DNA of 64,000 nucleotides from Sphingopyxis sp. UBA6723 (GTDB lineage Bacteria > Pseudomonadota > Alphaproteobacteria > Sphingomonadales > Sphingomonadaceae): contig NZ_DKIH01000013.1 of NCBI RefSeq assembly GCF_002454115.1, positions 554,853 to 618,852 on the forward strand, written 5' to 3'. The notes under the pieces were generated by a model. It did no database searches and was not told the DNA's origin. It saw nothing but the letters and a program-made list of their open reading frames with translations. The first letter of the stretch is position 1, and each line of letters starts with the position of its first letter. Of the stretch, positions 1 to 8,293 are shown piece after piece. The position numbers were made by a program, and so were the translations under genes.

Positions 1-2
1 CG

Positions 3-2150
3 CGCCAGCCCTCCCCCGCCACGGGTTTTGAAGCATGGCACAGCACCCCGGCGCAGGGCGACGAACTGCTCGATGCCGTGGCGGCGATCGCGGCGCTGTT
101 CGAGCGTCCCTTCTCTGACCTCCGCGTCAAAAAGGGGCTCGCGCTCGACGATGACGGCCTGGTGCCGCTTGATCAGCTCGATCAAGCCCTCGACGCCGTT
201 GGCCTCCGCTGCCACCTGGTGCGGCGGCCACTCGCGGCGTGGAATGCGCAGGACGTTCCCGCCATCCTGCTGCTGGACGAAGAACGACCGCTAGTCCTGA
301 CCGCGATGGACGATGACAGCTGCTGGGTGCGCTTGCCGGGTGCGCGCAGCGACCTACAAATCGATCGCCGCCTGCTCGACGCCGCCTATTCGGGACAGGG
401 CGTCATCGTCCGCCACGACCCCGCCAGCGAAACGGCGCGCGAACGTCCGTGGGATCAAGCCACGAAACAGCATTGGTTCTGGAGCGAGGTGTGGAAGGAG
501 CGCAGCCAATATGGCTATGTGATGTTCGCGTCGCTGCTGATCAATCTGCTCGCCTTTGCGATGCCATTGTTCACGATGAATGTGTACGACCGCATCATTC
601 CCAACAAGGCGGCGGCCAGCCTGTGGATGCTGGCATTGGGCGCGCTGTTTGCCATCGCGGTCGAATATGGGCTGCGGCTGGCGCGCACCGGGCTGATCGA
701 CGAGGTCGGGCGCGGCATTGACGCGCGGCTGTCGCAGCGGCTGCTCGACAAGGTGCTCAACCTGCCGATGGCGACCCAGCGCGGCAGCACAGGCGCGCTC
801 GCACGGCGGGTGACCGACTATGAACAGGTCCGCGACTTCTTTGCCTCGACCACCGTCGTACTGATCACCGACATCCTGTTTCTTGCCGTGTTCGTGGCGC
901 TGATCGCGGTGCTCGGCGGATGGCTCGCGGTCATTCCGATCGTCGCGATGGCTGTGATGCTGGCAATGGGCTGGGTCTTGCAGCGCCGGATGAGCGCTGC
1001 GGTGGCCGACGCACAAGTCGACGCCAGCATGTTGCAGACGACGCTCGTCGAAACGATCGGCAGCCTCGAAACCGTCAAGGCGTGCCGTGCCGAGGGCCGG
1101 ATGCTCGGCAAATGGCGGCGGCTGTCGGCGTCGAACGCTTATACGCAGGAGGAAATGCGCAAGCTGACCGCGACCGCGGTCAACCTGGCGACCCTGTGCC
1201 AACAGGCGACGGGCATCGCGCTGATCATCGGCGGCTTTTATCTGTTCAACGCCGGCAGCATCTCGATGGGCGCAATCATCGCAATCGTCATGCTTGCCAG
1301 CCGCTCGTTGGCACCGGTCGGCCAGCTCGCTTTCCTGATGACGCGCGGACGACAGGCGTTCGTCACCCTGAACAGCCTGCAACAGCTGATGGATCAGGAT
1401 GACGAGCGCGACAAGGGCAGCCGCTCGATCACCCCCGAGGTGCGCGACGGGCGGTTGCAGCTCGATCATGTCAGCTTTCGCTATCCCGATACCGACCGGG
1501 AATCGCTGGCGGGCGTCAGCCTGATCATCGAACCCGGCGAACGCGTTGGTCTGATCGGCCGCGTCGCATCGGGGAAATCGACGCTGGGGCGGGTGCTGTG
1601 CGGTCTCTATGATCCGACCAGCGGCAGCTACCGGATCGATGGTCTGGAAAGTCGCCAATATGATCCGCACGATCTGCGCTCGACGTTGCGCTTTGTCGGC
1701 CAGGATGCCGAACTGTTCAGCGGGACAGTGCGCGAGAACCTGTTGGTCGGCGCCGCCGACGCCGACGACGCCAGCATCATCGACGCCGTTCGCCGATCGG
1801 GCGCGGATGAATTCCTCGGCCGCGACACCGCGGGTTTCGATTTTCATATCGGCGAGCGCGGCGCGCGCCTGTCAGGCGGACAGCGCAGCTTTCTGGTCCT
1901 CGCGCGCGCCCTGATGACCCCGGCGCATCTGCTGTTCCTCGACGAGCCGACGGGCGCCATGGACAGCCAGACCGAAAAGCATTTCGTCGACCGCCTGCAT
2001 GCCGCGATCCCGGCCAGCCAGACGCTGATCATCGCGACGCACCGGATGACGGTGCTCGGGCTGGTCGACCGGCTGATCGTGATGGACAACGGCCGCATCG
2101 TCGCCGACGGCCCGCGCGACGAGATCCTTGCCCAGCGAGCCACGTCATGA
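3..2150 (+). CDS. Type I secretion ABC transporter (permease/ATPase, LapB-like), 5' end cut by window
   Basis: Inner-membrane exporter ATPase of a type I secretion system, family of LapB and RTX-toxin transporters. The frame is open from base 3 through a GTG at 78, so the true start is probably outside the window. Counted from 78, residues 1-120 resemble the C39-peptidase-like domain, with no evident catalytic Cys. A multi-helix membrane domain follows to about residue 440. The nucleotide-binding domain has Walker A GRVASGKST (about 494), signature LSGGQR (about 599), Walker B LLFLDEP (about 618) and the H-loop ATH (about 653). All ATPase motifs are intact. The stop overlaps the next start by 4 nt (ATGA). 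Family assignment is secure; the exported substrate is not visible here. Confidence 0.93.
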   Translation, partial: RQPSPATGFEAWHSTPAQGDELLDAVAAIAALFERPFSDLRVKKGLALDDDGLVPLDQLDQALDAVGLRCHLVRRPLAAWNAQDVPAILLLDEERPLVLTAMDDDSCWVRLPGARSDLQIDRRLLDAAYSGQGVIVRHDPASETARERPWDQATKQHWFWSEVWKERSQYGYVMFASLLINLLAFAMPLFTMNVYDRIIPNKAAASLWMLALGALFAIAVEYGLRLARTGLIDEVGRGIDARLSQRLLDKVLNLPMATQRGSTGALARRVTDYEQVRDFFASTTVVLITDILFLAVFVALIAVLGGWLAVIPIVAMAVMLAMGWVLQRRMSAAVADAQVDASMLQTTLVETIGSLETVKACRAEGRMLGKWRRLSASNAYTQEEMRKLTATAVNLATLCQQATGIALIIGGFYLFNAGSISMGAIIAIVMLASRSLAPVGQLAFLMTRGRQAFVTLNSLQQLMDQDDERDKGSRSITPEVRDGRLQLDHVSFRYPDTDRESLAGVSLIIEPGERVGLIGRVASGKSTLGRVLCGLYDPTSGSYRIDGLESRQYDPHDLRSTLRFVGQDAELFSGTVRENLLVGAADADDASIIDAVRRSGADEFLGRDTAGFDFHIGERGARLSGGQRSFLVLARALMTPAHLLFLDEPTGAMDSQTEKHFVDRLHAAIPASQTLIIATHRMTVLGLVDRLIVMDNGRIVADGPRDEILAQRATS

Positions 2151-3208
2151 CCGTCACGACCGCCCGCCGATACGGCACCGTCGCTCGCGATGACAACCGC
2201 CGCACGATCCTCTGGCTGGTCGCGATGGCGGTGGTGGTGACGCTGCTCACCTCCCGGACAATGTGGGCGTACGTCACCGATTTTGTCGGCGGCGATACCG
2301 CCGACACCGCATATAGCAGTCCCGAAGCACCGGTAATCACCGACCCCGAAATGGTGCGGCTGATCAAGCTGACCGAAGACCCCGGCGCGACGCCCATTCA
2401 GGCGCCCGAAACCGCGATGACGCGCAACGAGGCGATCCCCTTCTCCACCGGCCCGGTTGCCTCGGCTCGACCTTTCCACCCGGTGACCGCCGATCAAAAA
2501 GCCGTCATGACCGCGCTGCGCTGTCTGACCCAGGCGGTCTATTTCGAGGCGGCGTACGAACCCCTCCCCGGGCGGCGCGCGGTGGCCCAGGTCGTCATCA
2601 ACCGCGCCCTGCACCCCGCCTTTCCGAAATCGATCTGCGGCGTCGTCTATCAGGGCGTCAACCGCCCGGTGTGCCAGTTCAGCTTCACCTGCGACGGCTC
2701 GCTTAATCGGCGGCCCAATCCGGCCAAGTGGCAGGAGGCCGAGGATATCGCGCGCGCCGCGCTCGCGGGCTATGTCGAACCGTCGGTCGGCCACGCGACC
2801 CATTACCACGCCAATTATGTGTCACCTTACTGGGCGCCCAAACTGGTCAAGATCGCACAGCTCGGCGCGCATATTTTTTATCGCTGGCCCGGCAAATGGG
2901 GCACGCCGGGGGCGTTTTCGGGGCGTTACAGCGGCGTGGAAGCGATCCCGACGATCCTGGCGCGTAGCGCAGTCGTGCGAGGGCGCGACGGCGGCGAGGG
3001 CCAAGGTCTGATCCAGGCCTCGTCCGGCAATACGCTCGACGCGCTGCAAGACCGCCGCGCCGAAAATGATGCGGGCGGACGTCTCGACACATCGCTCGGC
3101 TGGGAACTCGCGATCCCCGAACCCGAGGAAACCAGCCGTGCCGCGCGGATGATGGCACGGCAGCAGGGCGGCGAATTTGACGTCGCCACAAAGGAGAATG
3201 GAACATGA
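2147..3208 (+). CDS. SleB-type cell wall hydrolase, membrane anchored
   Basis: A 353-residue protein with one hydrophobic segment near residues 20-40 and a SleB/Hydrolase_2 domain at about residues 120-260. The domain is recognised from QAVYFEAA, AVAQVVINRA, VCQFSFTCDG, ATHYHANYV and the GAHIFYRW region. The Glu of YFEAA matches the proposed catalytic Glu of the family, which acts as a peptidoglycan lytic enzyme. The first helix suggests it faces the periplasm. Start and stop both overlap the flanking exporter and adaptor genes by 4 nt, so translation is probably coupled. By inference it opens the wall locally for the secretion channel. The C-terminal 90 residues are not recognised. Confidence 0.88.
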   Translation: MTVTTARRYGTVARDDNRRTILWLVAMAVVVTLLTSRTMWAYVTDFVGGDTADTAYSSPEAPVITDPEMVRLIKLTEDPGATPIQAPETAMTRNEAIPFSTGPVASARPFHPVTADQKAVMTALRCLTQAVYFEAAYEPLPGRRAVAQVVINRALHPAFPKSICGVVYQGVNRPVCQFSFTCDGSLNRRPNPAKWQEAEDIARAALAGYVEPSVGHATHYHANYVSPYWAPKLVKIAQLGAHIFYRWPGKWGTPGAFSGRYSGVEAIPTILARSAVVRGRDGGEGQGLIQASSGNTLDALQDRRAENDAGGRLDTSLGWELAIPEPEETSRAARMMARQQGGEFDVATKENGT

Positions 3209-4482
3209 TCAGATCGCGGCCCTATGTCGGCACGCGCCGGATCATCCTGGCGTCCGGCGTCGGCATGTTCATCTTCGTCAGCTGGGCCAGCTTTGCCCAG
3301 GTCGATGAAGTCACGCGCGGCCAAGGGCGCGTCATCCCGTCGAGCAAAGCGCAGATCGTCCAGTCCGCCGAACCGGCAACGATATTGGACATTGTCGTGC
3401 GGTCGGGCCAGGCGGTGCGCAAGGGCCAGTTGCTGGTCCGCCTTGATGACACCGAATCCTCGTCGCAGCTGGGCCAAATCGAAGCCGAGAACCGCTCGCT
3501 GGCGGCGCGCGCGGCGCGACTTGGCCGCGAAGGCAATGGCGGAGCGGCCGCCGATTGTGCCCCCAACGCCAACGGTATCAGACCCGCGGAGTGCAGCCAG
3601 GAAGCGGACCTGCAATCGGTACGCGCCGCGACCCAGCGCAGCCGCCGCATGGCGCTCAACGCCGCGGTCGAGCAGCGTCGGCGCGACTATGGCGAGGCGC
3701 AGGCGACGATTGCTTCGCTGCGATCGAGCCTGTCGCTCGCGCAGAGCCAAGTCGATCTGCTGGCGCCGCTCGCCGCCAAGTCGATCGTCCCGCAAACCGA
3801 GTTGCTGAACGCCCAGCGCGAGGTGAGCGAGGTACGCGGCAAGCTGGCCGCAGCCGAACAGGCCGCATCGCGTGCCGCCGCCGCGATCAGCGAGGCGCAG
3901 GCGCAGGCGGCCTCCGCCGGGCTGGAATTTCGCCAAGAGGCACTCGACGAACGCAACCAGATCGTGGCCAAGATGGCGGTCAATTCGGAATCGCTGCGCG
4001 GGGCCGCCGGACGCCAGCAGCGCAGCGAAATCCGCTCGCCCGCCAACGGCATCGTCAACGATGTTCAGGTCACCACGGTGGGCGGCTTCGTGCAGGCCGG
4101 GCAAAAGATCATGCAAGTCGTGCCGGTCGGCGACAAATTGCTGGTTGAGGCGCGCGTCGCACCGCGCGACATCGCCTTTATCAAGGTCAACGACCGCGCC
4201 AATGTCAAAGTCACTGCCTATGACTTTGCCGTCTATGGCGGCTTGTCAGGGCGCGTCGTCCAGATTTCGCCCGACAGTCTGTATGATGAAGCAACCAAGG
4301 AGGCCTATTTTACCGTCGTCGTCGAAACCGACGTTGCCTATCTGCAAAACGGTCGGCGCCAATTGCCAATCACGCCCGGCATGATTTGCGATGTCGAGGT
4401 GCTGACCGGCAAGAAGAGTGTGCTCAGCTACTTGTTCAAGCCATTTCTGCGCGCGCGCTCCGAAGCATTTACCGAACGCTGA
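3205..4482 (+). CDS. HlyD-family type I secretion periplasmic adaptor subunit
   Basis: A membrane-fusion protein of 425 residues that links the inner-membrane exporter to an outer-membrane TolC-like channel. A transmembrane helix lies near residues 12-30. The first half-lipoyl segment is around VRSGQAVRKGQLLVRLDD. A long Ala/Gln/Glu-rich coiled coil runs from about 75 to 270, the second half-lipoyl segment is around IRSPANGIVNDV, and a beta-barrel domain ends in ITPGMICDVEVLTGKKS. The C-terminal TGKKS(V)LSYL motif is typical of type I adaptors. The gene starts inside the hydrolase stop (ATGA). No outer-membrane channel gene is visible; it may lie upstream of the window. Confidence 0.93.
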   Translation: MIRSRPYVGTRRIILASGVGMFIFVSWASFAQVDEVTRGQGRVIPSSKAQIVQSAEPATILDIVVRSGQAVRKGQLLVRLDDTESSSQLGQIEAENRSLAARAARLGREGNGGAAADCAPNANGIRPAECSQEADLQSVRAATQRSRRMALNAAVEQRRRDYGEAQATIASLRSSLSLAQSQVDLLAPLAAKSIVPQTELLNAQREVSEVRGKLAAAEQAASRAAAAISEAQAQAASAGLEFRQEALDERNQIVAKMAVNSESLRGAAGRQQRSEIRSPANGIVNDVQVTTVGGFVQAGQKIMQVVPVGDKLLVEARVAPRDIAFIKVNDRANVKVTAYDFAVYGGLSGRVVQISPDSLYDEATKEAYFTVVVETDVAYLQNGRRQLPITPGMICDVEVLTGKKSVLSYLFKPFLRARSEAFTER

Positions 4483-4507
4483 GGGCCAAGACAAAGCGTC
4501 AATAGAG

Positions 4508-4539
4508 AGAGGCGCCACGGTTGCAGCCGCAGCGCCTCT
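4508..4539. terminator. Hairpin between convergent genes
   Basis: Arms AGAGGCGC (4508-4515) and GCGCCTCT (4532-4539) form an 8-bp perfect stem. The loop has an inner CGG/CCG pair. It sits between the 3' ends of the HlyD gene and the convergent response-regulator gene, where a bidirectional terminator would be expected. No long T-run follows on either strand. Confidence 0.55.
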
Positions 4540-4564
4540 TATTACTATGTAACGATGATCGAAG

Positions 4565-5305
4565 TCAGGCCGCCCTGCCTGAATAGGGCGGCGGCCTAAC
4601 GTCGGCGCGAACCGGTCTTACCTCGCGGAGCGTCAACTGCACCGGCTCCCCCAGGCCATTCTTGACCCCCCAGGTCGCCGCTTGCGTGCGGTTTTCGACG
4701 CCGAGCTTGCGCAGGATCGCCTTCACATGCACTTTGACCGTGGCTTCACAGATGCCGAATTGCCGCGCGATGACCTTGTTTGCCATCCCGGCCATAATGC
4801 TCTCCAGGATTTCAATTTCGCGATCGGACAACCCGACCGATGCGGCGCTGCTCTTCCAATCGCCGCCAAGCGCGGCCGGAACCCAGCTGGTCAGATTGTT
4901 GACGAGTTGCGACGGAAAAACCTTTTCGCCCAACGCGACCAATTTGATAGATTCCACCAGCGGCGCGCACAGAATCTCTTTGACGATGACCGCATCGACC
5001 CCGATTTGAAATGCCTCGACGACATCCTCGAACACATAGTGATCGAACAGCAACGCCAAGCGCGCCCGCTCCTTCTTCGCGGCGAGCCGACGGCAGGCGT
5101 CAAGGCCAAAGCCCGTATCGCCGCCATCGACGACGATCACGTGACGATCGACATCGTCCGCGATCATCCCCTGCGGATCGAACAGCGCCGACGCATCGGA
5201 AACCGATGCGCAAATTTGAAAGCTTTCGCCGGAAAGGATGTTGCGTAACCCCTCCCTCGCGATTTCATATTTCGCCAAGAGCGAAATTTTGATCAACTGC
5301 GACAT
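4565..5305 (-). CDS. LuxR-family response regulator with atypical receiver domain
   Basis: A 246-residue DNA-binding regulator. The ATG at 5305 is chosen because GGGGAGG stands just upstream; the frame also allows a TTG at 5332. Residues 1-120 have the receiver fold: IAREGLRNIL, the VIVVDGGD strand that carries the usual phospho-Asp, and a Lys in AVIVKEIL. A LuxR/NarL helix-turn-helix follows at about 165-225 (LSDREIEILESI and ATVKVHVKAILRKLGV). The acidic pair normally at the end of strand 1 is replaced by Ala-Lys (LLAKYEIAREGL). No histidine kinase is next to it. It points toward the type I secretion operon and lies downstream of the LapG-like gene, so a role in surface adhesion control is possible but inferred. 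Confidence 0.85.
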   Translation of the reverse strand: MSQLIKISLLAKYEIAREGLRNILSGESFQICASVSDASALFDPQGMIADDVDRHVIVVDGGDTGFGLDACRRLAAKKERARLALLFDHYVFEDVVEAFQIGVDAVIVKEILCAPLVESIKLVALGEKVFPSQLVNNLTSWVPAALGGDWKSSAASVGLSDREIEILESIMAGMANKVIARQFGICEATVKVHVKAILRKLGVENRTQAATWGVKNGLGEPVQLTLREVRPVRADVRPPPYSGRAA

Positions 5306-5863
5306 ATCCGCCTCCCCTGAATTCTCAGTCAAGGCGACCCCACTTGTCTGGACTTCGGTCTAAACCAAAAGTTTCCTTTGATGTTCATCGCGGCGGACCC
5401 CTCCCCACGTTGACACTGTTAATTTTATTGTTTGGTTATCTAATTGCTACCCATGAAGTTATACAACTAAATGACAGAATCTACGAGGATTTTGTCACAT
5501 ACCCACAAAGAGGTAGGCCGCAGGTCGGTTCGGCGGGTGAGAGAGCGACTGTTCGGGGCAATGCAGCGATTCTAAACTTTTACAATGCCGAGGTTTAATT
5601 TTACACGATTCCAGAGGGTATTTCCTAGCCTTTCGGATAAGCGCCGGTAGGCACTGCGGCCCAGACGGCGCCATGATGGCTAACAATTGTGGTTAATGCT
5701 CCATATTTAGCTGATAAAGTCTTGTCCCGAAACACAGCAAGTCGGACGAGTCGCGACAGAGTCGATGCCGCCAATCTGGTTGCATTTTCGTGGGCCGACG
5801 AGAACCGCCTTAGAACAGCGATTTGGATGCTGAAGTTATCGCCGGTCCTTTGGCCGCTACGAA
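5306..5863. other. 558-bp non-coding, AT-richer region
   Basis: Lies between the start of the response-regulator gene and the stop of the LapG-like gene. Base composition is visibly lower in GC than the surroundings, especially 5400-5480. An 84-codon open frame at 5344-5598 has no family resemblance and no ribosome-binding site, so I do not call it. A TTGACA at about 5411 on the + strand could be a -35 box, but no convincing -10 was found. It probably carries the promoter and leader of the regulator, and possibly a small RNA. No tRNA seen. Confidence 0.5.
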
Positions 5864-7024
5864 CTATCTGGTTCCGTGCGACCGCAACCGCGCCGACGTT
5901 CTCGGCAATGCGTTGCTGATCGACAGATGGGCAAGGGCCAGTTTGCCCGTTGTCCGCCAGACAACCGCAGTCTTCGACAAAGGCCGCGCGTTCGCGATTG
6001 GCGCAGCACTGGCAAACCCCACAGTCGACGTCTTTTCCGACGCCGCCATCGTCGTCGATATCCGTTCGTCGCGATAGCCATGAACCCAACGTCGATCGCC
6101 GCTGAACGACAGGATCGGCCGCAGCACATCCGAAGCCCGGCCATCATAGATTCGGTCAGTCATATTATCGAGCACGACCCACCCGGCCTTCGACCGCACG
6201 AGCAGAAACGCATGGTCGGCGTTGATCGCCAGGTCGCGCAGCAAGACGAGTTTCAAACGGGCGTCGTCGATGCCGGCCGCTTTCAGCAAGTGCATTTTCA
6301 GGATCGCATAATCCTCGCAATCACCGCTGCCACGCGACATGGTTTCGTCAGCCGTCGCCCAATAGTCGCGCTGCCGATAATTGCTTTCGTCGGCGATATA
6401 CGCAATCTGGCGGTTGACCCATTGATTGATCCGTTCAAGCTTCACCGCCTCGCCAAGCCCGTCGGTCACTGCCGCACGCGCCAGCTGCGCCCGCATTAGC
6501 GGAAGCGCCGGGGCGCGGCGCGCCCGCGCCCAGCGATCGTCAAAGCGCGTCGTGTCAACGGGGATCGCGAGCGTTCCAAGCTCGCTGTCAGGGTCTGGAG
6601 CAGCCGTCGCCATCGCCGCAACCGGCGCGGTGCAATCGACCCGCACCGACACGGCAGCCGGGCGATCGGCTTTGAACAGGCGGTCGGCGCCCCGCGATAT
6701 TGCGTGGACGACCACAGGATTGGCGCGCGCTGGAGCGGCGTTGACCGTCGGCGCCGGTTGTTCCTGGTTCAGCCGGATCCGGTCGAGCGCGCTTGGCGCT
6801 TCCGGTTCGAACGGCGCGACGGCGGCGAAGGTCGGTGTCGGCGACGACGGGACAACAGCGGCCTGGCAGCTATCGCCGATCGCAAATGACTTGGCATTGG
6901 CCATCTTCATGGCGGACGTGTCGGTCGCCGCATGTGCCGTCGCGGGTGTCATCGCAGCAAGCGAGAGCGCTGCAACGCTGGCGATGGTTGACGGGTGGGG
7001 CCGCGCGAACATAGCGCGAGGCAT
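5864..7024 (-). CDS. LapG-like periplasmic transglutaminase-like cysteine proteinase
   Basis: A 386-residue member of the bacterial transglutaminase-like cysteine proteinase family (PF06035), to which LapG belongs. LapG cleaves a large surface adhesin off the cell. A signal peptide covers about residues 1-33 (SLAAMTPATAHA). A low-complexity Ala/Pro region follows, then the domain at about 170-310. The catalytic triad is visible: Cys about 237 in GSGDCEDYA, His about 270 in NADHAFLLV and Asp about 285 in VVLDNM. The C-terminal 60 residues after the domain are unusual and Ser/Thr/Arg-rich. The nearby exporter and adaptor are the LapB/LapC counterparts. LapD, which would control LapG through c-di-GMP, is not in this window. 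Confidence 0.88.
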   Translation of the reverse strand: MPRAMFARPHPSTIASVAALSLAAMTPATAHAATDTSAMKMANAKSFAIGDSCQAAVVPSSPTPTFAAVAPFEPEAPSALDRIRLNQEQPAPTVNAAPARANPVVVHAISRGADRLFKADRPAAVSVRVDCTAPVAAMATAAPDPDSELGTLAIPVDTTRFDDRWARARRAPALPLMRAQLARAAVTDGLGEAVKLERINQWVNRQIAYIADESNYRQRDYWATADETMSRGSGDCEDYAILKMHLLKAAGIDDARLKLVLLRDLAINADHAFLLVRSKAGWVVLDNMTDRIYDGRASDVLRPILSFSGDRRWVHGYRDERISTTMAASEKTSTVGFASAAPIANARPLSKTAVVWRTTGKLALAHLSISNALPRTSARLRSHGTR

Positions 7025-7111
7025 GCCGAAGCGACGTGAGAATATGCTTCAGCAACATGGTTAACGACGCGTTTAGGAAAGAGGCGCCGCTATGCGGTTA
7101 CGCCCGATCGA

Positions 7112-8293
7112 TCAGCGGGCCTGCTGCGCGGCCAGCACGCGCAGCACATTGCCGCTCCACATTTTTTCGATGTCGATGTCCGAATAACCCGCGGCTTTCA
7201 ACCGCTCGGTCACCTTGGGCAGCGCCGAGATATCCTCGATGCCTTTGAGCCCGCCGCCGCCGTCCCAGTCGGCGCCGAAGCAGATATGGTCCACGCCGCC
7301 GACCTCGATCGCGCGCAAGACCATCGCCATATATTGTTCGAAATCGGCCGCCCACAGCGGCTCGGTCTTGTCGAGCTCGCGCCATTTGCGGTTGAGCTCG
7401 GCCTGCTCGGGGGGCGACAAACTGGCGATGCGTTCATATTGCCCGAACAATTCGCCGCGCGCCGGGGTCATGTTCATGTCCGACATGAAAATCGTCGAGA
7501 TGCACATTGCGCCGCCCTTTGCGGCCAATGCTTTCAGACGGCCCTCGTCCAGATTGCGCGGATGGTTGTTGGTCGAGCGCAGGCTCGAATGCGACAGGAT
7601 GACCGGATATTTCGACAGCGCCAGCAACTGGTCGAATGCCGCGTCCGATGCATGGCTCGCGTCGATTATGATGCCAAGCCGGTTCATCTCCGCCACCCAC
7701 CGCCTGCCGAGCGGGCTGAGCCCCTTCCAGCGCGCCTCGCCGGTCGCGCTGTCGGCGAACTGGTTGGTCTTCGAATGCACCGGCCCCGCCATGCGGACGC
7801 CCTTTTGATGGAACTCGGCGAGCAGCGCGACATCCTCGCCAAGCGGATAGCTGTTCTCCATCGACTTGAAGGCGATCAGCTTGCCCGCTTTGGTCAGCGC
7901 CCGCGCGTCGGCGGCGGTCCGCGCAGCACCGATCGCATCGCCATGCTTGGTGATCGTCGCGTCGATCAGCTCCGAACGGGCGCGCGCAAAGGCCAGGGCA
8001 TCGGCGTAGCCCTTGGCATCAAGCGCGCCCTGTTCGGTGTAGATAACGAAAAAGCCGCCATCGAGGTTGCCGTCTTTCATCCGCGGAATGTCGAGCTGGA
8101 CCATGTCCTCGGTGCGCCCATGGCGGTCAGCGAAACTCCACCCCTGCCGTTCGAAATGCAGCGGGGTGTCGAGGTGGGTGTCGAGCACGAGCATCCGGCT
8201 GTGTAGCGGCGCTTCCGGTGTCTTAACCGCCTGTTCGCCAGTCGAGCACGCCGATAGCGCGGTGACGGCCAGCAGGGTCGTCAGGTGCTTCAC
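7112..8293 (-). CDS. Membrane dipeptidase, peptidase family M19, lipoprotein
   Basis: A zinc dipeptidase of the renal dipeptidase family, which often accepts peptides with a D-residue at the C-terminal side. It has 393 residues and a GTG start overlapping the upstream stop by 4 nt. A lipoprotein signal ends in LSACS, so the protein should be lipid-anchored in the periplasm. The metal site looks complete: HxD in VLDTHLDTP, a Glu in KSMENSY, His in IIDASHASD, His in VILSHSSLRS and Asp in CFGADWDGG. It is the last gene of the minus-strand run that starts at 15514. Substrate preference is inferred from the dgcN and deacylase context. Confidence 0.93.
   Translation of the reverse strand: MKHLTTLLAVTALSACSTGEQAVKTPEAPLHSRMLVLDTHLDTPLHFERQGWSFADRHGRTEDMVQLDIPRMKDGNLDGGFFVIYTEQGALDAKGYADALAFARARSELIDATITKHGDAIGAARTAADARALTKAGKLIAFKSMENSYPLGEDVALLAEFHQKGVRMAGPVHSKTNQFADSATGEARWKGLSPLGRRWVAEMNRLGIIIDASHASDAAFDQLLALSKYPVILSHSSLRSTNNHPRNLDEGRLKALAAKGGAMCISTIFMSDMNMTPARGELFGQYERIASLSPPEQAELNRKWRELDKTEPLWAADFEQYMAMVLRAIEVGGVDHICFGADWDGGGGLKGIEDISALPKVTERLKAAGYSDIDIEKMWSGNVLRVLAAQQAR

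Noticed and set aside
354..1847. 497-codon open frame on the minus strand
   Set aside because: Antisense to the ABC exporter, low-complexity Asp/Arg/His composition and no family motifs; a shadow of high-GC coding DNA.
5344..5598. 84-codon open frame in the AT-richer gap
   Set aside because: No ribosome-binding site, no homology I recognise, odd composition; treated as non-coding.
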